This document shows, piece after piece, positions 23,740 to 34,691 of a stretch of 64,000 nucleotides of DNA. The notes beneath the pieces are model-generated. The model was not told the origin of the DNA. It did not search any database and saw nothing but the letters and a program-made list of their open reading frames with translations. Source of the DNA: Flammulina velutipes. Its lineage: Eukaryota; Basidiomycota; Agaricomycetes; Agaricales; Physalacriaceae. The position numbers and the translations under genes are program-made. Numbering within the stretch: the first letter of the stretch is position 1; each line of letters opens with the position of its first letter. The stretch covers positions 1,302,001 to 1,366,000 of the forward strand of contig CM022373.1 of assembly GCA_011800155.1 (NCBI GenBank), in the 5' to 3' direction.

Positions 23740-25020
23740 GGAAACTCCACATACTACGACTGCATCTGTACTATAAGCTCGTTTTGTCTATCATTACATG
23801 ACTACATATACCTAATAGACTGTGGATATTCACGGATAGGAATCATGGAATAGAATGCGTTTCTTGCATATATTTCTTTTGGGGTGTTGTTTTCTGTGGT
23901 GTCGGGTGGGAGCAGTCTTCTATGGTCACTGGTAATGATCTTGTATTGCGGATCGTTTCATGTATATGCATACTGGTGCGTGCGCTGACTGTGTGATACT
24001 AATGCAACCGTCCATCAAACATCTAGTCAGATCAGTCCGACGACTGGACTCCGACGTACGTAGTTCAAGTTGGGAAATTCGATGTACTTAGGGCTCTGGA
24101 TCCTGTGTCGAATATCAGTAGACGTTCAAAACATTACTCGCTTCACTCACCGGGTAGTACGGTTTGCCCAAGACCTGCCAATAACGGCCCATCCCCATCC
24201 GCTCAAACCTCTCGTCAGCACGTTATACTCAATGAATAGCTCACGAACAAACAGGAGGATGGCGGAATACATTCTAGAAGGGTGTCCGTATGATTTGGGA
24301 TCTTCTTTCGATCCCTTTTCGAAGTCGTCCTTGAGCTTTCGAAGCGCCTGGCCGAGTCCTGGCTCGGGAAAGTCGAAGCACCAGGCGAACTTGGGACCGT
24401 CTTCGGCGATTTGGTCAAATAATTTCCTGGTGAGTGGGGTCATATGTTGTATGTAGATAGAGTGGGAAGTAGAGTTTGTTGGTATTGTTTAGAGACTGGG
24501 AGGCGCAAACAGAGGGAACCATCAGCGGGGATCCAAAACCCCATTGCGAGGAGGACATCCACTGGACGCGCGTTTTGTACCATTACATGACTATATACAT
24601 AGAGTGGATATCGAGATAATAGAGTGGGTTTGTTGCAGCAATTTCCCTCATTGATAGGGGCGTCATTTGCTGTGGCGTCGGTGTAGAGGGAGGAAATCAT
24701 TTCGTTTCCAGTCAATAACCTATAGTTGGACATGGGAGGCAGTCCTTGGCCGGGTTGGCTTTTTCTGGGTGTTGATTCTACAGCCTAAAGACGACGAATC
24801 TTCCTCATGATCAATAGATTATTTGCTGCCAGCCTAATGATGAAGCAGTGTATAGGTAGTAACTGTGGATCGTTTCATGTACATACTATGAGTCCGTGAC
24901 ATACACACTGAGCGGTTGATACGAATACAACCTTTCAATCATCTTTCTCTATAGTAGTCTTGGGCTCCGCAACTCATTGCACTAAGGCTTTTGGATCCTG
25001 CGTTGAAGAATAATAGATAT
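23740..25020. repeat. diverged direct duplication flanking a decayed small-family gene
   Basis: The 3' flank of the coiled-coil gene (about 23780-24100) recurs in diverged form at about 24580-25020. Shared landmarks in the same order are CATTACATGACTA, GTGGATAT, GGCGTC or TGTCGG near a GTGGTGT/GTGGCGT, GGATCGTTTCATGTA and TTGGATCCTG or CTGGATCCTG. The second copy ends with the 3'-most bases of another small-family gene near 24985-25020. It looks like an old tandem duplication of about 0.85 kb whose second gene copy is lost. Confidence 0.6.
24088..24443 (-). pseudogene. small acidic protein family, copy 3 (13-base deletion)
   Basis: Starting from the Met at 24443 the frame follows the family signature for about 75 residues. 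Then a 13-base deletion (relative to copy 1) removes the Pro-Trp-Asn-Glu-Val region and shifts the frame, so the conserved Asp-Glu-Arg-Phe-Glu-Arg-Met end is read out of frame. Downstream bases stay highly similar to copy 1, including the splice donor after a Tyr-Tyr-Pro end and a terminal mini-exon with the stop at 24088-24090. The high similarity of the shifted part shows the break is recent. Confidence 0.8.
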
Positions 25021-26474
25021 ACAGACTCGACTTAGATTGATATTGTGGTGGTTGTAGTTCAAAGGGGGCGACGTGACCAAGTTAGTCGGTGACATATTCG
25101 TTTATTTACGGTGGCAAGGTAAGTAATTTGAATCTCAACAGCTTGGCCAAGCTCCTTAGCGTGACGCACACACGAGCATTACGCCACGTTAGATGAGATT
25201 AGATACTGTCTTTGTCCGAAGATTTTGACAGAGGTCGCCGTTCACTTTTGAGATTGACAAGTGCAGGTAACACAGCGATTCAATTCATATTTAATCCGGA
25301 TAATAAGACTGTCATCCACAACACAGGCCGCAGATTAATCCTCTGAAAACGGCCCATGGGTGACCTCGGCGACCGTAGAATTTATCCTCGAGGCGAGGGC
25401 CTGATAATGTGCTGTGGCGTCGGCACTATAATATAATGAGAGGCTAAATGGTCGTATCATATCGCATAGCTAGCACATCGAGTTGTCGAAGTCGAGCTTG
25501 CTGTACAGTTGAGGGTCGTTATGACCAGGACATCATCTATCTCGTTATCTTTGTGGGTTGATTGGGCGTAAGCTCTAAGTAGTAGCCTATTTGTGCCGCT
25601 ACTGTCGGAGCCGGTTTGAAGATAGACGATCCAATAGTATTAGTAGTGCCATGTAGAAGAACGATGCAGAAGTCGGACTTTGGCGTACGGCCTAGATAAT
25701 TACCAGTTAAGTCCTAAGTTAATCAGAGTACGTTAATCAGAAATGTGCATTTATCAGACGGTTTTCCCGTGTTAATTATCTCAGGCAATGAAAAGACGAA
25801 TTTCCTCAGGTTTTCTCAAACTAACTGGACCAGGGTGATCGGCAAACGTAATGTCACAATGAAATGCCGACCACGTGGAATCCGTGTCTTCGTCTTTTCA
25901 ATCTTTTTCATTTCACTGCCTTCTTGCATCTTTCGGAGGCTTTCAATAGGTCGCCTCAGGCTCGTACATAGATGGAACAAGGGCGCATTGGGCTGTGCGG
26001 CTACCAACACCTGTCTAAGCTCCTCAGACGTGACCGACCGGAGGATTCATTGGCAGCATTATCCTTTAGTGCTTGACGTCGACTTTACCTGCACGCACAA
26101 GTGCCACAGAGCCAATACGACAAGCCTCAGGACGCCCAGTGCCCAGTGCGTCCATCATTTCCTTGAAAGCCGCAGATTATGAAATCATTCGGAGACTACG
26201 GTCGTCCGGTGTTTGTGCTGCCAATGCTTGCGGATTTTACTGGCTCGGAGAGTGTCCTTACCAAGCCTACTGCTATTGAAATATGGACTGTCTGGGCTAC
26301 GATTATGCTCATTCACGTAGAAACGAGTGCTACTAGACAGGGACCGCAGAGGACAGCCACCCGGCACCAATAATCTGCACCCGCGGAGACACCGCGGCAA
26401 TCTCCGTGCCTTACGCTGTTTCTCAAGCTAGCCTCTTTACCTCTCATCGCGCTTCTCTTTCTCTTACCACCATC
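24444..26474. other. 2 kb without a recognisable gene
   Basis: Apart from the diverged duplicate flank up to about 25020, I see no coding signal. It is relatively A/T-rich with short chance ORFs. The part just before 26475 is the promoter of the Zn2Cys6 gene; C/T-rich stretches occur near 26430-26470. Confidence 0.55.
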
Positions 26475-29400
26475 ATGTCGTCCCCGACATCTTCAAAGCG
26501 CTCAGATCTTCAAAACGGAGACGACGGCGCCCAGAAAAAACGAAGAAAAGGCGCGACTCGTCTCAGCTGCGCCGAATGTCGAAGGTACGAGTCCGTTCCG
26601 TGTTTTATGAATGATCTGATTCCGTTTATCCAGACTCAAGTTACGCTGCGACCGTGCCATTCCCTGCAGCTCTTGCGTCAAGAGAGGCTGCGGTGCCATC
26701 TGCCCAGACGTATGTTCTTTCCGGGTACACACATCCGATGATTCACATAAACTGCTCATAGGGCTCACTCACGACTGGACAAGGAAATCGGTAGGTGTTC
26801 TACCCCACAATCGATCAAATCTCCTCTGAACCCGATGGCAGTTTCGTTCTTGCTTCGACTCAAGAACTCCACGAAAAGATATCCGAGCTCGCCAACCGTG
26901 TCCGTGACCTGGAAGATGCCCTCCGGAATACTCATACACGTCTTTCAAATGAGCCGCATCCTCTACTTGCCGAGGAACTCCTTCGGATAAAGGCTCCACT
27001 GCAGAGAGAGCCTCCCGTCCTCAGGAATGCTAATTCATTGACCGCCAAAGAAGAAGAACACAATCCTGACGTGGTAGACGCTTTCGGTACGCTGTCCTTG
27101 AGCCTATCTGGCCGGGCAAAGTACTACGGGCAAACTGCGAACTCTTGGGTACGTTTCTCCTCATACGACACCTCCACAAATACAATACTCATGTGATCAT
27201 TTGAATAGTACTGGCTTCAGGTCTGCCATCTATCCGCTTCCGCGCTAACTTGCAATTTAAATCCTACGCAGAATCAGGACAGCGATGAAGATGGATATGA
27301 AGACCATACACTCAACCTCTTGAAACTGTTGCCCCCTCAAATCATTCACAAGGCTGGCTCTTTCCCGGTGACTCCTGGTCTACATGCAGCTGTAGCAGAT
27401 GATCCTGCCAGCATCCAGAATTTGATCTGGTACCTCCCTCCAAACGAGAAGGCACTAGAGCTGCGCTCAATCTACTATCGACATGCGGCTTGGATGTACG
27501 TGTTGTGAACGGTATAATGATACCCACTGACGCCTTATTTTTGGATCAGGTATAATCCTATTCCGGAGGACTCATTTGACTTTGAGGTATATCACCAGTT
27601 CTACAGTCCGAGTCTTACTCCTGCGTTGGACGACCCTTTGCTTTCCCATCGTCTGTCGCTGATGTTCCTGGTCCTCGCCATTGGAACGCTTATGGACACA
27701 TCGATTCCCGCGCATGACATCGAGGCTGAGAAGTACTTCCAGCTGTCCCGAGCAGCATTGTTCCATGAGTCGTTCATTGATTCTCCGACTATCAATGCCG
27801 TACAAGCTTTGGTAAGTCGTCTTGGTCAATCTCAGTGGAACCGAAAAGTGCTGATACCCCGCATTAGTTTTTGATGACGTTTTACTTATTCTTGTCCGAC
27901 CGACATGGTAATGATTCTGGGGCTCGATGGGCCTTCATGGGAATGGCGGTGAAAATGGCGCAAAGTGTACGTTGTTTATGCGTTAGCATCCCCTCACGTG
28001 TGCTTATAATACATTTAGCTCGGCCTTCGTGAGTCGTGCAAGCTAAAGGTCTATTTCTCTAGCCTCATATACATTTAGATCGCGATAGTGGCCGGTGGAA
28101 TGGCGTCGATCCTCACGAGACCCAACGGCGACGTGAGCTCTTCTGGGAGCTGTTCACGTACGACTCATGGCAATGCCTCACTTTTGGTCGCCCTCCATCC
28201 TTCGCATCGTCACACTTTGACTGCAAGATGCCTCATGGCAGCGACCCTCCCGACGAGCACAGTTGTATGTCCTAAACACCTCTTCTCTTCCCCAGATGTT
28301 TAACCTAAAATTAGTCCACGCCTGGAAACATCGCTTCACGTCAGAGTGCATGAACCTTCTCCACGATCAAGCCTTTGGAGCTAAGACGCCAACTTATGCT
28401 ACTATTCTCCAGCTTGACCGCAAACTGCGAGCGTTTCCCGTTCCCCCCGTGCTACAAGTGGCTGGCTTTGGAAGCTCAGAACCTCGGCCGGGAGGGTTCC
28501 CTGAGACGATTATGCTCACGCTGCAGCGACATATCGTCCTTGCCATCCGGGAAATGAGTCAGTGCGCTTTGCTTCATCTAGACACTAATTGACACTTTCT
28601 TAGACCTGTTGTATCTGCATCGGAGCTTCTTTGCGCGTGCTATCAGTGACCATCCGAAGGACCCGCTAGGAAGTCCTTACGGAACGTCCGTCATTGCTGC
28701 ATACAGAAGCGCAGGATCTCTTGTGGCGCTCATGCGTAATCTGCATACACAGTTGAAGGAGCCGAGCGAGCGCATGTGGTTCCTCTGGGGCCATATGTTC
28801 TCATGTGCTGTGAGTAATCCCATTTGTTAGGTCTTATCATCAGCAGCTGATGGTGTACAGATCGTCCTTGGATCTATCGTTACACGATGTCCATCTATGA
28901 GTCTTGCTCCTTCGGCTTTAGTTCAGTTAGACTCCGCATGTGAGCTCTTCTCCAAAGCTGCTGAGAGTTTCCGTGCCCAGAAAGTCTTGGTAAGTGCATA
29001 TCCTCTTTGTCAAATAATGCGTTCTCATCCCGCCTCAGGCTATCATGCTTCACTTGAGAACGCGCGCGCATCAGAGTCTCGATGACTTCCGCAAGGGCAA
29101 GAACTTTGGATCTCCGGTTTCTCGACATATGCAGGATACCTCAGATGAGGATGACGAGCTTGCAATGCTAGGAGGCAAGTCAAGGCTCGTCAAGAAGGAG
29201 GAGCCTTCTTCCCCGCCCCTTCTTGACCGGTCACCGGTCACTCAAAATCCTGTGGTACCGCTCCCTTTGTCTGCGGGCACGAACATGGACCCAAATATGC
29301 TCGAATACCTCAGCTCATTCACGAACAACCACCATACCCAACCATTGTCTGCTTCGTCTCACGGGTCATTCTCCGACTTGGACATGGCTCCGGACAACAT

Positions 29401-29779
29401 GTACGGAATCTCAAATACCTCGACGTATACCCCAGAGCAGACATATGGTATGGCGCAACCCCAGCAGATGATGCAGAACCATCGACACCACCAGCACCAG
29501 CACCAGCACCAACAGAACGGGAATGGGAACGGGATGAATGGGCATCATCAGTCCAGTGGTATGTCGAACGGGAACGGCCTCCCAGTCAGCTCGTTCCCGC
29601 AGTATTTCCCTGTGTACGACTATAATCAGTCGATGGGGATGGACACGAGCTCGAGTTATGTGCCTATGCTTGACACGAACCCCCGTCCAGGCCAAAGGAG
29701 GTCCAACTCGGGATCGCCTGATGCAAATACCATGCATTCGACGTGGCAGGACTTTGTTGCGCTCCAGATGCCAAACTGA
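26475..29779 (+). CDS. Zn2Cys6 fungal-specific transcription factor
   Basis: Fourteen exons: 26475-26584, 26634-26709, 26762-26790, 26842-27148, 27209-27220, 27272-27495, 27550-27811, 27868-27966, 28019-28028, 28079-28264, 28315-28557, 28604-28809, 28861-28989, 29039-29779; 877 residues. The binuclear zinc cluster has Cys at 32, 35, 42, 48, 51 and 60 (with an extra Cys56), preceded by a basic Lys-Lys-Arg-Arg-Lys patch and followed by a short coiled-coil dimerisation helix near 80-100. The middle domain has the fungal-specific motifs Ser-Leu-Gly-Leu-His-Arg-Asp and Arg-Arg-Arg-Glu-Leu-Phe-Trp. The tail is Gln/His/Asn/Gly-rich with a His-Gln repeat near residue 775. Two exons are microexons of 12 and 10 bases. 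Targets are unknown. Confidence 0.93.
29483..29520 (+). repeat. in-frame CAC/CAG minisatellite coding a His-Gln repeat
   Basis: Six-base CACCAG units repeat in the C-terminal exon of the Zn2Cys6 gene, coding alternating His and Gln. Such tracts vary in length between strains. Confidence 0.85.
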
Positions 29780-29961
29780 TCGACAGTTATTTGTTTTGTA
29801 AGTATGTTACCTTACACAGTCTTAGTGGGTGCTTTGTGGTTGTTGTTACTATATGTTGTTGCTGTATTGTAGATTTTTTGTATCGATCTTACTGTAAAGT
29901 ATGGCGACAGGTTTAGACTTTTGAAGAATAATGGCATTGGCTTTTGTTGATTAGTTCAAGT

Positions 29962-32219
29962 TTACGCCACAGTTGAGTACAATGCTTTGATGATATCTGC
30001 TGCTCTCTCCGCGACGGCATAGACTGGCGCGGATGTATGTGCAGCTGGGAGTCGGGGCTAAGCAATGCGTTAGTCTTGAGCCCATCGCGGAACACGAGCA
30101 TGCACTTACTATGACAGACGCATCTACAATCCTCAGTCCTTCTACGCCCTTCACCAGCAAGTCTGGATCTGTAACTCCATACGAAGCTCCCTTTGGTGAC
30201 ATGCTAGCTGTGGATACGGGGTGGAAGAACGAGACTGCATGGTCGCGAATAAAAGTGTCAAGTTCTGCCTCAGTCGTGGCGTTGTTGTTCAGGGATCCAA
30301 GAACGTATCCATCCCAAGCAGGTGCTGCCATAAAGCGACGAGCGCTGAGTATGGCCTCTCGGACGATGATGAGATCCAACTCCTCAGCAAGAAGGTTAGG
30401 GCTAACAAGCGGTATGGCGAATGGATCGCTCGAGTTGATAGTTACGAATCCACCTAGCAAGTGGACGTTAGAGCCAAATCGATGACAGAACTTATTGACC
30501 TACGAGATAGTGGCGAAACGCAAGCCGTCGGGAAATTGAGATAGTTGCCAGACTCAGTTACACTGTTCAGCCCATTCTGCGAGGTGGTATTAATGTAACC
30601 GAGATATGTATCGTTGATTCGGCTCTCACCTGGAACAAGAATTCATAATGGGCAGTAAGCGGACCCGACGAAGGGTCCTCGTGTGTCTCCCAAATACTCG
30701 AGTTATCGGGAATACGCAACCAGGCTGCGTGGTTCTCTGATGTAACAGTCAGGAGCCCAGTCCTATCTTCCCTCCATTCATCAAGCCAATTTCCCAGCAA
30801 CGTCTCGTTCCGAATGACAGTGTCCCAAGTATCCGTTGAATTCACAATGAACGTCGAGGACACACCAACGTGATCGGTTAAGTTCTTTCCAACAGAGGGT
30901 AAGTCAACTAAAACCTCAATACCCAAGGACTCTAATAGAGCAGCCTCTCCAATACCCGAATGCAACAGGATATTGGGAGTGTTTACTGCGCCAGCAGATA
31001 GGATGACTTCTTTCTTGGCGTACAAGAGCTTGAATGAGCCTAGTGAGATGGCAGTCCACAATGAGTAAATGAAAGAATGAAAGTGGAGATCAATCTTCAC
31101 CGTCTGTTGCATCGAGCACCTCTACCCCACGGAATGACTTGATACCTTCTTCCGTGATATTTGTTGGAAGGACACGAGAAACCTTCGTGTATAACAGGAT
31201 ATCGAGGTTACCCCGAGCTGATGCAGGGCCCGTAAGATGAGCTTTGGCACTTGAACGTGCACCAGTATCGATAAGTGCTTGAACCCATCCTAGTGTGGCA
31301 GTCAATGATAGGTCTATGGAGATAACAGATTGGACTCACCAACACCGAGATGTTCACCGGAGTTCATATCAATGGCGTATGGAAACTCTGAAAGTTCTTC
31401 CGTGGTGTTCATGATCCTGCCGTCGATAGCGCGAGGGTAGCCCGGAACACTAACGCCAATGACGCCGTCAGTGCCATGGAACTCGGGAAGATACTGTCCG
31501 GTTGGGTCGTGACCGTCGCGGGGGAGGTTGAACTTCTCGCTCTGGGGTATCATGAGTTGGAAGTTAGAGTTCAACGGTTAGAGGGACAACCTTCATGAAG
31601 TAAGGCAACATGTTTGCCCATGACCAGCCATCGTCTTCAGTCAAGGCCGCCCAAGCATCAATGTCGTCCGAAGATCCACGCGTATAGACGAGACAGTCTG
31701 AAAACCGTTAGCCTGCCAAGTGTCATAAGTACTCATAAGAACACTACGTACTAACAGAGGTAGACCCGCCCAACCCGAAGCCAGTAGGAAACGGCACAGT
31801 GCGGTTGTTGAGACCAGGCTGGGCGATAGTCGTGTAGTTCCAGTCATATGGCGTGTTGGGTGTGAGCCGGGTACAGAGAAGAGGCACGTCCACCGTGATA
31901 TCTCCATCGTTGCTTCGCGATATCAGGTTAGATGTTGGAAGGGAATGGGAAGTAAACATACGCGCCACCCGCCTCAACGAGAAGAACACTCAGCGAGGGG
32001 TCTTCAGTCAGCCTGTTGGCGACAGTACTTCCTCCAGGACCAGCTATACACAATGATGGGTAAGTGAATGACTGGAAGAGCAGAAGGATGCAGACCTCCG
32101 ATGATTACAAAGTCATACGCGTCAACACCTTTGATATCTGCAATGTTCTCATAGACCACCGCAAAAGCTGGGGCTGCAGCGGCTAGTACAACAGACAAAG
32201 CTGTTACTGAACGAACCAT
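29962..32219 (-). CDS. GMC-family FAD oxidoreductase, aryl-alcohol-oxidase-like, secreted
   Basis: Ten exons in transcript order: 32096-32219, 31962-32043, 31752-31912, 31591-31697, 31340-31541, 31101-31289, 30630-31039, 30504-30576, 30110-30453, 29962-30057; 595 residues, typical GMC length. A signal peptide (about 1-20, ending Ala-Phe-Ala) precedes the FAD-binding Gly-x-Gly-x-x-Gly motif at about 40-46. Further GMC signatures include Gly-Gly-Ser-Thr-Ser-Val, an Ala-Gly-Ala-Val-Asn-Thr-Pro block (second signature), the active-site His527 in His-Pro-Val-Ser-Thr, and a terminal Ala-His-Thr block near 571. The group oxidises aromatic or other alcohols and supplies H2O2 for lignin attack; the substrate here is inferred only at subfamily level. 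A TATA box lies about 50 bp upstream of the ATG. It ends convergent to the Zn2Cys6 gene. Confidence 0.92.
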
Positions 32220-32268
32220 CACTGAGAGAAGGACGGGTGTGAGAATCGTTTGTGCCCCATGGAAGGCC

Positions 32269-32276
32269 TTATATAG
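32269..32276 (-). promoter_or_regulatory. TATA box of the GMC oxidase gene
   Basis: On the minus strand the sequence reads CTATATAAGG, 50-57 bp upstream of the start codon at 32219. The position and perfect TATATAA core are what is expected for an inducible secreted enzyme gene. Confidence 0.6.
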
Positions 32277-33019
32277 CCGCGTCAGACGTTACGTGAGTAT
32301 CAGGGAGAAGTTGCAGCGCCACGAAACGCGTGCTACGCGGACAGAATTCTGATGAGTCATGAGACAGCCAGACTCCAAGAATCTGCAGCCAGCTGAGCGT
32401 TTTGGAGCCCAAGGTTGTTTAGTGGTTTGCTGGTAGCTGCAGTCTGCAGAGCGACAAGTGAGCCATGTATAACTTCTTCGACACTCGCAATCTCCAGAAG
32501 GCTCCGATGACCGACGCATAAATGGCAAATGAAGGTTCGAGGGTGAGTTGAACTTCCATTGTTCTCGCGAGAAGTCCACGCTTCCGAAGGAGGTGCCTGG
32601 TTTGGTTAACCAATGTCGAGATTTGCGTGATATGAAGGCTCGAAGAGTTGTAGTCGTACTCGAGGACGGTGTTCAAGACCAGAAAAGGAAATATCCGAGG
32701 CAGGCTTTGAACGTCCTCTTCAGATAGAGTAGAGTTAGTACGATCTGTGTGAGAACGCCGAATGCCTTAAAAGAAGAGAGTCCCACAGTTTGTGCACCCT
32801 GCGCCATTCAAAGAATGCCGAGGCAGGTATCCCTCTTCCTCTACTGAAGAACATGTCGGGTCCAGCCCAGCTACTGATTCTAGAATACATGCAAAAGTCC
32901 ATGCGCTACATCGCAACACTCCATTATCGCGTCTACTAGAGTATCCGATCCTGATGCAATAGGTATTAACAACAAGAGGAAAAAAGGGTATCATCAACGT
33001 CTCACTCAACTGGCATCTC
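32277..33019. other. intergenic, no gene seen
   Basis: It lies between the GMC promoter and the 3' end of the magnesium-transporter gene. Only short overlapping chance frames are present. Confidence 0.55.
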
Positions 33020-34463
33020 CTACACCTGCTGCTGCGGTTTGTTGCTACTTCGTAAAGGTGTCCGTGAGCCTCCAAGAGCATCGTCGTCGTCTTCATCATC
33101 TTCGTCGGTTTCGTCTTCCTCCCGCAACTGAGAAAGTCCTACATGCTCCGTGCCATCAAACAGAGTCGTTGAGTATGCTCTCCCGTTCAATGGAGCTGGT
33201 GGATTGTCGACGATACCATGCCAGCCGTCGATGGAAAGGCGACCAGTGTAGCCCCGATGTCCAGGAACGAAAACGTCCTCTTCCGGTGCTGCGCCATATC
33301 CATTCATGTCCGCCATATTTTCATGGTCCCGTGAGAGGTTGAGGATGTGTACACCGATGAAGATTACGATGAAGCCAGACACAAGACTAATGGTGTTGGT
33401 AGCATCGGTTGTGTTGAATCCTTGGAAGAGAATGAGGGAAGCGACAATGACGGACGACGAGAAGCCGACGTAATACATCGGGTTCACGCTGAGCGAAGGT
33501 TTAGTTCTTCGATGTCGATGCGATCGCGTAAAGGGACGTACATGTTTACGGAGAACGTATCCAGAGACTTGTTGTAGTAGTTCATCTGCACCATGATACA
33601 GAAGACAGTAACTATCCCAAAAACGTAGGTGCTCGGGCGAAGGAATTGATTATTTCCTGCAAAGGTGAGTTTGACTGCCACGCCAAAGCCTTTGATAGCC
33701 ATAACGGACACGGAGCCGACGAGCGAGCAGATGGAGATGTAGACAAGAGGATTGGTTCGACCGTGTATAGGAACGACGACGTATATCATGATGAGGGAAA
33801 AGACAGTGACCGTGAAGACGTATAAGAGAAATCCTGCGAGACTTAAGCACGTCTGATAATAAAAAAAGTCGGAGCAAAGCAAGTACCTGGATGTACGGCG
33901 TAAGCCAGAATCTCGTCGACAGTCTCTACCGGTTTGTCTTCTGGTGCGTGGAGGACGATGATTATGGACCCAATGACTGCCAGCGCGCAACCGACTCGTC
34001 CTAGATGACCCAGCCGCTCCTTCAGCAGAAATGAGGCCAGCACGGCGCCGACAAGCACACTTAATGCACCAAGCGGGGTGACCAGTATTGGCGGAGCGAA
34101 TATATATGCAGCGAAATTTGCGACTGGCGAAACGATTAGATATCCGTCAAGATATAAAGGGAATGCGACGCACTTTCTCCTAGGACCACTGAGAAAGAAA
34201 CGTCAATATAAGAGTCCGGTAAAAAGTATTTGTTATGCACATGTAGACATTCCGGCCCACCATATCGGATTTCTCATATAGTCCAAGCTATCTGACGCCT
34301 GCGCGCCGTTTGCAGAGGCATTGAGGCCCTGCGCGCGATGTGAGCCTCGTTAACCGCAGCATTTTTGCAGAACGCCGACCTTTTTGGTGATGATTGCACT
34401 GACGCCGATAGCAACAGAACCGGACACGGCCAACGCTAGGCCTATCCATTTGTCGTCCGCCAT
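33020..34463 (-). CDS. NIPA-type magnesium transporter
   Basis: Exons in transcript order: 34380-34463, 34241-34328, 34174-34188, 33887-34123, 33542-33833, 33020-33488; 394 residues. The third exon is a 15-base microexon that restores the family run Leu-Gly-Glu-Ile-Ala-Asn-Phe-Ala-Ala-Tyr. Hallmarks of NIPA proteins follow: Ala-Pro-Pro-Ile-Leu-Val-Thr-Pro-Leu-Gly-Ala-Leu-Ser-Val, a second-half Asn-Pro-Met-Tyr-Tyr segment and about nine membrane helices. The tail (about 300-394) is soluble and acidic, with an Asp/Glu run near 365-375. NIPA proteins carry Mg2+ across the plasma or endosomal membrane; transport by this copy is inferred from the family. Confidence 0.92.
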
Positions 34464-34691
34464 CGCAAAGACAGTGAAAGTAGCGAGCTCGTCGTTGACG
34501 GCAGCGAGCAGGTGGAAGTTCCAAAGAAAGCCTTGACAGCCAGCCGCCTGCGGCACTTGACACGTTGCGGTGCAACATGTAAAATCTAGAGTATTAAATT
34601 TTCCGCCTGGATACAGTGTGCTTGGTTGTAGTTGGATACAGATGCATAGATACATAATGGTGAGTCCTGTTGGAGGATATCAAGAAATAAT

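Noticed and set aside
25745..26182. A 145-codon plus-strand open frame in the gap before the Zn2Cys6 gene
   Set aside because: Begins at a non-ATG codon, has no domain, unnatural composition and no paralogue; it sits in promoter-side DNA and looks like chance.
32289..32676. Overlapping minus-strand frames upstream of the GMC oxidase
   Set aside because: No Met start with good context, no domain, and they lie in the promoter region of the oxidase.
26475..34463. A biosynthetic gene cluster of the Zn2Cys6 factor, GMC oxidase and transporter
   Set aside because: There is no backbone enzyme (PKS, NRPS, terpene synthase) nearby; the transporter is a housekeeping NIPA type and cystathionine gamma-synthase follows, so adjacency alone is weak.
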